A stretch of DNA of 23,385 nucleotides from Bacteroidales bacterium (GTDB lineage Bacteria; Bacteroidota; Bacteroidia; Bacteroidales; NBLH01): the NCBI GenBank assembly GCA_026988445.1, contig JALSLF010000108.1, positions 1 through 23,385 on the forward strand, given 5' to 3'. The notes under the pieces were generated by a model. That model searched no databases, was not told where the DNA came from, and worked only from the letters and a program-made list of their open reading frames with translations. Position 1 is the first letter of the stretch. Each line of letters starts with the position of its first letter. The translations under genes and the position numbers were made by a program. This document shows, one piece after another, positions 12,478-19,714 of the stretch.

Positions 12478-14346
12478 ATGTCGCAACTTATTGTAACCGA
12501 TAAAGATAAATGTAATTTAAGTTACACCTGTATTCGTGTTTGTCCTACCAAGGCTATTAAAATTCAAGACGGACATGCACATATTATCCCCGAAAGGTGC
12601 ATAGGTTGCGGACATTGTGTTACTGTATGTTCCCAGAATGCTATTTCATATCGCTCCGAAAAAGAACTTACCATAGATTTAATCAAATCAGAAAATAAAG
12701 TTGCTGCATTGTGCGATCCTGCAATTGCCGGCGAATTTGTTGATATTTCCGATTATCGAAAATTTGTGGCAATGCTAAAAGAGTTGGGTTTTGATTTGGT
12801 AAACGAAGTAGCTTTTGGTGTTGATTTAGTAGCTCTAAAATATAAAGAACTCTATGATGATTTTCATGGAAAATATTATATATCAACAAAATGCCCGGCT
12901 ACTACCGGCTATATTATTCGTTATAAACCCGATTTAGTAAATAACCTTGCGCCAATAGTTCCCCCTTATATAGCTATGGCAAAAGTAGTCCGACAAAAAT
13001 ACGGCAGCAATCTAAAAACCGTTTATATAACTGCATGTACTTCGGCAAAAGATGAAGCGAAAGCTTTTTCCGGCACAAACGGTGCGATAGATGCAGTACT
13101 TACCTTTACTGAACTTAGAGCACTTTTTGATAATTATAACATCTATGAAAAAAAAGTAGAATATTGCGATTTTGACCCACCGCTTGGAAAAAAAGGTGGA
13201 TTATTTCCAATTAGTCATGGATTATTGCAATCTATTGATATTATTGAAGATTTGCTTGAGAGCAATGTGTTGGTTACAGAAGGCAGAACAAATTTTCTGC
13301 AATCGTTGAATGAATTTAGTAATGAAGATAAATTTACGCAACATCTAGATTTATTTTATTGTAAGGGCTGTGTTATGGGCCCGGGTACAACTCCCGGCGG
13401 GAAAAAATTTACACGTAGAACACAAGTAGTAAATTATGTAAAAAAGCGTTTGAAAGGCTTTGATAAAAACAAGTGGGAAAAAGATATTCAAGAATTTACC
13501 GGCATTGATTTATCAAGAAATTATAAAACTATTGATAGGCGTTTGCCTTTTCCTTCTGAGAAAGAAATACAAAAAGTACTCGAAGATATCGGCAAAACAA
13601 AAGCCGAAGACCAATTGGGGTGTGGTTCTTGCGGATACCCCACTTGCCGCGAATTTGCTATTGCTAATGTTCAAGGATTGGCAAATTATGAAATGTGCTA
13701 TACTTTTTCTTTAAAAGAAATGCATAAATCGGTTAATAAACTAAATGCTACAAACACAAAACTGGAAAAAATACAAGAAGCTTTAAAAAAGAGCGAAGAA
13801 AAAGCAAAAGCCGAAAAAGAAGCTGCTACAGAAGCTGCCGAGACTGTTACTACCATGCTAAATAAAATTAGAGCAGGCGTAGTTTTAGTTGATAAAGATT
13901 TTAAAATTATCGAATCAAATCATAGTTTTATAAAATTACTGGGTGAAGATGCTGAAATTATCAACGAAACCATTCCCGGCTTAAGAGGTGCAGATATTAG
14001 AATCTTATTACCATTTAGCAAACTGTTTGAAACTGTTTTGCATACCGGCGAAGACATTCTAAATAAAGATATAAAATTAGAAGATGCTTTTTTAAATGTT
14101 TCTGTGTTTACAGTTAAAAAATTTAAAATTGTCGGAGCAATAATTAGAGACCTTACATCTCCGGAAGTCCAAAGAGAAGAAATAATTAGTAGAGCAAGAA
14201 ACGTAATTCAAGACAATTTAAAAACAGTGCAACAAATTGCTTTTCTTCTTGGAGAAAGTGCTGCAAAAACGGAACGTACTTTAAACTCAATTATTGAAGC
14301 ACAAAAACTTAGAAACGGTACACATGACCATGATGCAGGAAAATAA
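12478..14346 (+). CDS. [FeFe]-hydrogenase-like redox sensor with C-terminal PAS domain (HsfB-like)
   Basis: A 622-residue modular protein. Order: two N-terminal 4Fe-4S motifs, a degenerate hydrogenase large-subunit domain (about 75-340), a C-x2-C-x4-C-x16-C cluster domain (Cys382/385/390/407), a coiled coil (about 412-458) and a PAS domain (about 460-560). The first ferredoxin motif is Cys12-Ser15-Cys18-Cys22, so the second ligand is Ser; the second motif is complete (Cys41/44/47/51). H-cluster-like cysteines are Cys139 (STKCPA), Cys187 (TACTSA) and Cys295/Cys298 (YCKGC). The proton-transfer Cys of active hydrogenases is Lys138 here. Such proteins lie beside trimeric bifurcating hydrogenases in Clostridia and are thought to be regulatory or to carry electrons rather than make H2. 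The phosphatase gene overlaps its end, which suggests translational coupling. Confidence 0.87.
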   Translation: MSQLIVTDKDKCNLSYTCIRVCPTKAIKIQDGHAHIIPERCIGCGHCVTVCSQNAISYRSEKELTIDLIKSENKVAALCDPAIAGEFVDISDYRKFVAMLKELGFDLVNEVAFGVDLVALKYKELYDDFHGKYYISTKCPATTGYIIRYKPDLVNNLAPIVPPYIAMAKVVRQKYGSNLKTVYITACTSAKDEAKAFSGTNGAIDAVLTFTELRALFDNYNIYEKKVEYCDFDPPLGKKGGLFPISHGLLQSIDIIEDLLESNVLVTEGRTNFLQSLNEFSNEDKFTQHLDLFYCKGCVMGPGTTPGGKKFTRRTQVVNYVKKRLKGFDKNKWEKDIQEFTGIDLSRNYKTIDRRLPFPSEKEIQKVLEDIGKTKAEDQLGCGSCGYPTCREFAIANVQGLANYEMCYTFSLKEMHKSVNKLNATNTKLEKIQEALKKSEEKAKAEKEAATEAAETVTTMLNKIRAGVVLVDKDFKIIESNHSFIKLLGEDAEIINETIPGLRGADIRILLPFSKLFETVLHTGEDILNKDIKLEDAFLNVSVFTVKKFKIVGAIIRDLTSPEVQREEIISRARNVIQDNLKTVQQIAFLLGESAAKTERTLNSIIEAQKLRNGTHDHDAGK

Positions 14347-15520
14347 TTTTTTTCTCGATATATACTGCCACCAAAACAATCATGTTGGAGAGTTTATTTG
14401 TGGCGATGTGTTTCTTTCTAAAAAAGTAAAAGAAGAAGACCGTACAATTGTTGTGCTTTCCGATGGAATGGGTAGTGGTGTAAAAGCAAACGTTTTGGCT
14501 ACGCTTACCGCCTCAATGGCTGTCAATTTTGCTGTCGAGCATGGAGAAATTACCACTACCGCCGAAATTATTATGGATACATTGCCTGTTTGCAGTACAC
14601 GCAAAATGAGTTATTCCACCTTTACGATAATTGATATAGAAGAAAACGGATTTACAACCATTGTAGAATACGATAATCCCCAATGTTTAATTCTTAGAGG
14701 AAAAAAAATACTAAACCTGAAATGGGAAAGTATTGTACTTGAAAAAGGGGCAAACAAAGGCAAAAAAATCAGAACCTGTAGTTTTCAGGCGCAAATTGAA
14801 GACCGTATTTTCTTTTGGTCAGACGGAATTGTTCAGTCAGGTATGGGCACACGGCGCTTTCCTTTTGGCTGGGGTTATGAACTTTTGCAAAAATATGTTT
14901 TGGAAACAGTACAAAAAGAACCTTACGAGGCTTCAATAAAACTTGCCAAAAAAGTTGTAAATAAAGCCCTTGCCAACGATGGTGGTAAATCAAAAGACGA
15001 TACTTCCTGCGGCATTATTTATTACCGGAAACCAAGGAGATTGCTTTTTGTTAGCGGACCACCTTTTTATAAAGAAGATGATTTTGCGTTCAGTAAAAAA
15101 ATTATCAATTATAAAGGGAAAAAAATTATTGCCGGAGGTACAACTGCCGAAGTTGTGGTGCGCGAAATGAAATTAAAAGCCAAAGCCGGTTTAGAAACCA
15201 TTGATGAAAGTTTACCGCCCATTTCTTATGTTGCCGGTATTGATTTGGTTACCGAGGGAATTTTAACACTTGGTAAAGTTGTTAAAATTCTTGAAGATTA
15301 TAATTCCGATTATCCATTAAAAAACGGACCTGCCGATCGTATTGTGAAAATGTTTTTAAACAGTGATGAAATACATATACTTAATGGTACAAATGTAAAT
15401 GTAGCTCATCAGGACCCGAACCTTCCCGTTGAATTGGAAATTCGCCGGTCGGTTATTAAACGAATTGCAAAATTGCTTGAAGAAAAATTTTTAAAAGTTG
15501 TTGATATAGAATATATGTAA
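14324..15520 (+). CDS. SpoIIE-type PP2C serine/threonine phosphatase
   Basis: About 398 residues from the ATG at 14324; nearby ATGs at 14330 and 14333 are equally possible, and a longer frame begins at a TTG at 14294. It overlaps the end of the preceding gene by about 20 bases. The phosphatase core has GEFICGDVFLSKKV, then VVLSDGMGSGVKANVLA with the metal-binding Asp, and KSKDDTSCGIIYYR with the second Asp pair, as in SpoIIE/RsbU. About 170 C-terminal residues (from PRRLLFVSGPP) follow the core and form a region I recognise from hydrogenase-linked SpoIIE proteins but cannot assign to a function. It probably dephosphorylates a partner in the switch formed with the DRTGG and ATPase proteins next to it. 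Confidence 0.88.
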   Translation: MTMMQENNFFLDIYCHQNNHVGEFICGDVFLSKKVKEEDRTIVVLSDGMGSGVKANVLATLTASMAVNFAVEHGEITTTAEIIMDTLPVCSTRKMSYSTFTIIDIEENGFTTIVEYDNPQCLILRGKKILNLKWESIVLEKGANKGKKIRTCSFQAQIEDRIFFWSDGIVQSGMGTRRFPFGWGYELLQKYVLETVQKEPYEASIKLAKKVVNKALANDGGKSKDDTSCGIIYYRKPRRLLFVSGPPFYKEDDFAFSKKIINYKGKKIIAGGTTAEVVVREMKLKAKAGLETIDESLPPISYVAGIDLVTEGILTLGKVVKILEDYNSDYPLKNGPADRIVKMFLNSDEIHILNGTNVNVAHQDPNLPVELEIRRSVIKRIAKLLEEKFLKVVDIEYM

Positions 15521-15523
15521 AAT

Positions 15524-15868
15524 ATGACCATTGAAAAGATAGCTAAAATATTGGATGCTAAGCTTGTTTGCGGAAAACAGATGTTAAAGCAAAATATTGA
15601 ATACGGCTTTGCCAGCGATTTGATGAGTGATGTTTTAACACTTGACGAAGAAAATGTTGTGCTAATTACCGGTTTAACAAATATGCAAACCTTGCGTACG
15701 GCTGAAATGGCAGAAATTCCTTGTGTTATTTTTGTACGCAACAAAAAAGCATCTAAGGAAATGATACAAATTGCCAATGAAAACGATATGGTAATCATAG
15801 AATGTAAATATTCTATGTTTAAAACAATTGGTATTCTTTACGAAAATAAATTAGAACCAGTGTATTAA
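15524..15868 (+). CDS. DRTGG-domain-like protein, first copy
   Basis: A 114-residue protein of the small DRTGG-related family found in trimeric [FeFe]-hydrogenase operons. It starts 3 bases after the SpoIIE stop. Typical features are LVCGKQMLKQNIEYGFASDLMSD near the N-terminus and a VIFVRNKK strand further on. DRTGG domains are associated with nucleotide or phosphate-linked regulation in larger proteins; the role of these stand-alone forms is unknown. A second copy is at 17663-18001, and the two share the SDLxSDV core and a FKTIGILY/SGKLYNLFY-like end. Confidence 0.82.
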   Translation: MTIEKIAKILDAKLVCGKQMLKQNIEYGFASDLMSDVLTLDEENVVLITGLTNMQTLRTAEMAEIPCVIFVRNKKASKEMIQIANENDMVIIECKYSMFKTIGILYENKLEPVY

Positions 15869-15871
15869 AAG

Positions 15872-16288
15872 ATGAACTTTAATTATAAAATAAAAGGTGG
15901 TGATTTTTCGGCTGCAGGGCGTGCTTCCAGCGAAATAAAAAAGATACTGAAAAAACTAAATGTAAACCCAAAAGTCATAAAAAGAATTGTAGTGGCACTT
16001 TACGAAGCAGAAGTTAATGTTGTTGCACATGCTGATAAAGGAAGTATAAATGCTGAAATTGACAGTGAAAAAATACGTATCACAGTAGTTGATGAAGGAC
16101 CCGGTATTGCTGATATTGATTTAGCTATGACCGAAGGTTTTTCAACAGCATCTTCAAAAGTTAGAGAAATGGGCTTTGGTGCAGGAATGGGATTGCCGAA
16201 TATGAAAAAAAATGCTGATATATTGAACATTAAATCAAAAGTTGGGCAAGGAACAATGGTTGAATTAATAACATTTTTTAAATCATAA
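15872..16288 (+). CDS. RsbW-like ATP-binding protein (HATPase, anti-sigma-factor-type kinase)
   Basis: A 138-residue GHKL ATPase. The N box is YEAEVNVVAHA (Glu45, Glu47, Asn49), the G1 box is DEGPGIADIDLAM and the glycine-rich lid is GFGAGMGLPNMKKNAD. This matches RsbW/SpoIIAB-type serine kinases rather than histidine kinases: no dimerisation or His domain is present. Such kinases normally phosphorylate a STAS anti-anti-sigma protein that a SpoIIE-type phosphatase dephosphorylates, and the phosphatase is two genes upstream. No STAS protein or sigma factor is in the window, so the target is open; the adjacent DRTGG protein is one candidate. It starts 3 bases after the DRTGG stop. Confidence 0.9.
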   Translation: MNFNYKIKGGDFSAAGRASSEIKKILKKLNVNPKVIKRIVVALYEAEVNVVAHADKGSINAEIDSEKIRITVVDEGPGIADIDLAMTEGFSTASSKVREMGFGAGMGLPNMKKNADILNIKSKVGQGTMVELITFFKS

Positions 16289-16299
16289 TTTACCAAACT

Positions 16300-17676
16300 A
16301 TGCGAACAAAAGAATTTTATCATTCATTAAAAGTAGATAAAGATTTATGTTATGGGTGTACGCATTGTTTACAATCATGTCCTACAAAAGCAATTCGTAT
16401 AGTTAAGGGGAAAGCTATAATTATGGAAAATCGCTGCATTGACTGTGGCGAATGTATGCGTGCATGTCCTGTTCACGCTATTTATGTTGAACAAGATGAT
16501 TTTTCACAAATTTTTGAATATAAAAACAGAATTGCTATTGTACCGGCTGTTTTTATCGGACAATTCTCTCTGAAAAAATCCTATGAAGAAATTATTAGTG
16601 CTATTAAGGAAACCGGATTTACTGATGTTTATTTAGCCGAAGATAGTGTGGAAATTATCAACGATATTATGCTGAATGATTACAATACAGGACGCGAAAA
16701 ACCGCTTATTAGCACTTTTTGCCCGGCAATTGTACGTCTAATTCAAATTAAATTCCCCGCTTTGGTTGAAAATATTATTCCCGTAAAAAGTCCTGCCGAT
16801 GCTACCGCGCAATATTTTATTAATCAAACCGGTAAAAAAGATATAGAACATAAAGAAACCGGTATTTTCTATGTAACACCTTGTCCTGCAAAAATTGCCG
16901 ATTTAAAAGTTCAAAGCTCAAATAAAAAAACTTTAATTACGGGTGTTATTAACATGAACACCTTGTATAATAAAGTTTATCATATTTTGGAAGTAAAAAA
17001 TAAGTCAAAAAATACTAAACCGCAAGCAATGCAAACTGCCTTGTCGGCTAAAATTCTTCAATGGAGTTTAACGGGGGGGGAAGCCGAAAATATGAAAGGA
17101 CGATGCCTGGCAATTGATGAAGTACACAATGTAATAAAATTCTTGGAAAAAGTAGAAGATGGAGAGATAAGCAATGTAAAATTCCTCGAACTAAGAGCCT
17201 GTGATCATGGTTGTGCAGGAGGTGTTTTAATGACTGAAAACAGGTTTATAACCGTTGAGCGAATAAAGCACAGAGCGTCAAAATTGCCAAAGTCGGTTAA
17301 TAAAAATATCAATACAAAAGAATATCAAAACTTATATAAAAATATTACAAACATAAATATCGAAGCACGTCCGGTTGATAGCTTAGATGATGATATGGAG
17401 CAAGCATTTCTTAAAATGAAAAAAATCAGACACCTTATGTGTTATTTACCGGGTATAGATTGTGGTGCTTGTGGTGTTCCGGATTGTCAAACGCTTGCAA
17501 AAGATGTGGTTGCAAAAAAAGCACATTTATCAAACTGTGTTTTTATACAGCGAGGCATGGAAAAAAATTACAAATTAAGTCCCGAACATTCAATTAAAAT
17601 TATTGAAAAAATCTGGGGCGAAAAAAGATTAGAAAAAAACTGTAATAAAAAAGGAGCAGAAAATGAAACTATCTGA
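16300..17676 (+). CDS. [FeFe]-hydrogenase-like iron-sulfur protein, second copy
   Basis: A 458-residue protein with two complete 4Fe-4S motifs (Cys17/20/23/27 and Cys46/49/52/56), a degenerate hydrogenase domain (about 75-315) and a C-terminal cluster domain with Cys388/391/396/413. H-cluster-like motifs are STFCPA (Cys141), TPCPAKIAD (Cys195 with Lys198) and RACDHGCAGG (Cys301/Cys305). The four cysteines that hold the cubane of the H-cluster are kept, while the proton-transfer Cys is Phe140. It differs from the PAS-bearing homologue at 12478 by lacking the coiled coil and PAS domain. A G8 run lies inside the gene at 17073-17080. It is probably a redox sensor or electron carrier for the hydrogenase. 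The last 14 bases overlap the next gene. Confidence 0.85.
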   Translation: MRTKEFYHSLKVDKDLCYGCTHCLQSCPTKAIRIVKGKAIIMENRCIDCGECMRACPVHAIYVEQDDFSQIFEYKNRIAIVPAVFIGQFSLKKSYEEIISAIKETGFTDVYLAEDSVEIINDIMLNDYNTGREKPLISTFCPAIVRLIQIKFPALVENIIPVKSPADATAQYFINQTGKKDIEHKETGIFYVTPCPAKIADLKVQSSNKKTLITGVINMNTLYNKVYHILEVKNKSKNTKPQAMQTALSAKILQWSLTGGEAENMKGRCLAIDEVHNVIKFLEKVEDGEISNVKFLELRACDHGCAGGVLMTENRFITVERIKHRASKLPKSVNKNINTKEYQNLYKNITNINIEARPVDSLDDDMEQAFLKMKKIRHLMCYLPGIDCGACGVPDCQTLAKDVVAKKAHLSNCVFIQRGMEKNYKLSPEHSIKIIEKIWGEKRLEKNCNKKGAENETI

Positions 17677-18001
17677 AATTGTTAAAACACTTAATCTCGA
17701 AGTTTTCAGTAATGAGCACCTGCTTGAGGACATTGAAGTAGTAGGGGCATATACATCTGACTTATTAAGCGATGTAATGGGTAAAGCTCAGGAAATGCAA
17801 ATTTGGATTACACTGCAGAACCATAAAAATGTTTTGGCTGTGGCATCCTTAAAAGATTTAGCCGCTATTTTGTTAATTAATAACATTAAGCCAAACACCG
17901 AACTGGTTGAGCAAAGCGAAAAAGAAGAAATTCCGATACTAGGAACCAAAGAACCTGCTTTTATTATTTCAGGAAAATTATACAACTTGTTTTATAAATA
18001 A
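17663..18001 (+). CDS. DRTGG-domain-like protein, second copy
   Basis: A 112-residue paralogue of the protein at 15524-15868. The shared core is GAYTSDLLSDVMG against GFASDLMSDVLT, and both have an alternating strand-helix layout. It overlaps the preceding hydrogenase-like gene by 14 bases and precedes the PHP gene by 4 bases. Each DRTGG gene belongs to a module with its own hydrogenase homologue and ATPase. The biochemical role is unknown. Confidence 0.82.
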   Translation: MKLSEIVKTLNLEVFSNEHLLEDIEVVGAYTSDLLSDVMGKAQEMQIWITLQNHKNVLAVASLKDLAAILLINNIKPNTELVEQSEKEEIPILGTKEPAFIISGKLYNLFYK

Positions 18002-18005
18002 ACTT

Positions 18006-18740
18006 ATGAAGACATATAGGGCTGATTTACATATACATACATTGCTATCTCCTTGCGGCAGCTTGGAAATGAGCCCTGCTAATATTATTAAACAAGCAAA
18101 GAATAAGAAACTGGACATTATTGGTATTACCGATCATAATACCACAAAACAGTGCAAAGAAGTTTATCGATTAGGTAAAATACATGGTATTAGTGTCTTT
18201 CTCGGAGTAGAAATTAACACACTTGAAGAAATTCACTGTTTGGCATTTTTTGAAAATTTGGCACAAATTTCAATTTTTCAATCATTTTTAAATAAAAATT
18301 TGCCCGATATTAAAAATCTTCCTGAAAAATTTGGTGATCAAGTTTGGGTCGATAAAAATGAAATGATAGCAGGGGAAGAGAAAAAACTGTTAATATCCGG
18401 ATTAAACGCAACTATAAACCAAGTTGAAAGAAAAGTTCATAGTTTAAATGGTTTATTTATTCCTGCACATATCGATCGACCAATGTACAGTATTATTAGT
18501 CAATTAGGTTTTATCCCTGATGATATTAAAATAGATGCCGTGGAATTAGCTGATATCTCAAAAGCATACAATATTTTATCTGATAAAGAAAAATATACAA
18601 GCATTACATCATCAGATGCTCATTATATTGAGCAAATTGGCACAAAGCCTATTCATTTGATGATGAAAGGCACAACATTTAATGAGTTTAAGCTTTGTTT
18701 GAAAAGTAAAGACGGAAGAAAAGTAATTGCCGGATTATGA
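18006..18740 (+). CDS. PHP-domain metal-dependent phosphoesterase
   Basis: A 244-residue PHP-family protein. The metal-binding motifs are DLHIHT (His9, His11), GITDHNTT (Asp43, His44), Glu69 in LGVEINT, His77, PAHIDRP (His154, Asp156) and SSDAHY (Asp203, His205). These are the usual PHP ligands, so it is likely an active phosphoesterase. A substrate cannot be read from the sequence. PHP genes are regular members of trimeric [FeFe]-hydrogenase clusters. The next gene starts inside its stop codon (ATGA overlap at 18737), showing translational coupling. Confidence 0.9.
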   Translation: MKTYRADLHIHTLLSPCGSLEMSPANIIKQAKNKKLDIIGITDHNTTKQCKEVYRLGKIHGISVFLGVEINTLEEIHCLAFFENLAQISIFQSFLNKNLPDIKNLPEKFGDQVWVDKNEMIAGEEKKLLISGLNATINQVERKVHSLNGLFIPAHIDRPMYSIISQLGFIPDDIKIDAVELADISKAYNILSDKEKYTSITSSDAHYIEQIGTKPIHLMMKGTTFNEFKLCLKSKDGRKVIAGL

Positions 18741-19282
18741 AAAATATATCGGAACACATATTAGATATTGTACAAAATTCTATCAGAGCAAAAGCTGATA
18801 ATATTGAAATTTTGATTAGTGAAACTAATCAAGAAATAAATATACATATTACCGATAACGGCATGGGGATGGACAAGACTATATTACAAAAAGTAAACGA
18901 TCCGTTTTTTACTACTCGTACTACACGAAAAGTAGGACTGGGAATCCCCCTGCTTAATCAACATGCCGAACAATCAGGCGGTTGGCTTAAAATTATATCA
19001 GAAAAAGGAGAAGGAACTAAGTTAACAGCTAAATTTTTAAAAAATAATATTGACTGTTTGCCTATGGGCGATATTTACACAAGCATTGCATTATTAATTA
19101 GCGGTAATCCTGAGCAAAACATCATTTTTAGATATAAAAAAAACGATAAACAGTATAGTATATCAAGTATGGAAATAAAAGAAATTTTAGAAGATATTCC
19201 TTTAAACAATCCGAAAGTTGCTAATTTTTTAAAAGAGATGATTAAAGAAAATTTAGAGAATATTAAAGTAAGTTTCAATTAA
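18737..19282 (+). CDS. Stand-alone GHKL ATP-binding protein (histidine-kinase-like)
   Basis: A 181-residue protein with a histidine-kinase-type ATPase domain: ILDIVQNSIRAKAD (N box), DNGMGMD (G1), DPFFTTRTTRKVGLGIPLL (F and G2 boxes), SEKGEGTKLTAKF at the end. There is no H box or sensor domain. The 70 C-terminal residues (from GDIYTSIALLI) form an extra alpha/beta segment that I recognise only as typical of hydrogenase-associated versions. Unlike the RsbW-like protein at 15872, its F/G2 region resembles HATPase_c of true histidine kinases. It overlaps the PHP gene by 4 bases and precedes hndB by 31 bases. Confidence 0.88.
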   Translation: MKNISEHILDIVQNSIRAKADNIEILISETNQEINIHITDNGMGMDKTILQKVNDPFFTTRTTRKVGLGIPLLNQHAEQSGGWLKIISEKGEGTKLTAKFLKNNIDCLPMGDIYTSIALLISGNPEQNIIFRYKKNDKQYSISSMEIKEILEDIPLNNPKVANFLKEMIKENLENIKVSFN

Positions 19283-19313
19283 AAAGATAATATAAACCTT
19301 AAAAATTTGTTCA

Positions 19314-19712
19314 ATGGCAAAAATTAAATCATTAGAAGATCTCAAAAAAATGAGAGAAGATATGAAAAACAAAATCAGCCTGCGTGAAAAAGGTGAACGC
19401 ATAGATAATTTAATACAAATAAAAGTTTCAATGGCTACTTGCGGAATAGCTTCCGGTGCTAAGGAAACTATGGATTATATGGTCAACGAGTTGGATAATC
19501 GTGCAGTAGATGCAGTTGTTACACAAACAGGCTGTATGGGCTACTGTTATGCCGAACCTACCATAGAAGTAACGCTCCCCGGTGAAGAACCGGTAATTTT
19601 CGGTTATGTTGACACAGATAAAGCACAAGAAATTATAGATAAATATATTATTAAAGGTGAGCCGGTTGATGGTATAATTCCGGTTAATTTTAAATCTATT
19701 AAAGACGAATAA
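19314..19712 (+). CDS. hndB: HndB-like [2Fe-2S] thioredoxin-fold hydrogenase subunit
   Basis: A 132-residue protein like HndB of Desulfovibrio HndABCD. The core reads SMATCGIASGAKE (Cys43) and QTGCMGYCYAEP (Cys74, Cys78). The typical thioredoxin-like ferredoxin uses four Cys; here only three are present, with the first pair reduced to one Cys in the TCGIA motif. As I recall, this TCGIA form is common in this subfamily. The N-terminus is a charged helix. It likely forms part of the NADH/ferredoxin electron-transfer arm with the NuoF-like protein encoded 2 bases downstream. Confidence 0.85.
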   Translation: MAKIKSLEDLKKMREDMKNKISLREKGERIDNLIQIKVSMATCGIASGAKETMDYMVNELDNRAVDAVVTQTGCMGYCYAEPTIEVTLPGEEPVIFGYVDTDKAQEIIDKYIIKGEPVDGIIPVNFKSIKDE

Positions 19713-19714
19713 TT

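Noticed and set aside
14294..14323. Longer SpoIIE start at TTG 14294
   Set aside because: It extends the overlap with the preceding gene to 53 bases and adds residues with no family match; ATGs at 14324-14333 are better.
15409..15798. 129-residue minus-strand ORF
   Set aside because: Antisense to the well-supported SpoIIE and DRTGG genes; low-complexity Ser/Ile/Phe-rich translation typical of a shadow frame.
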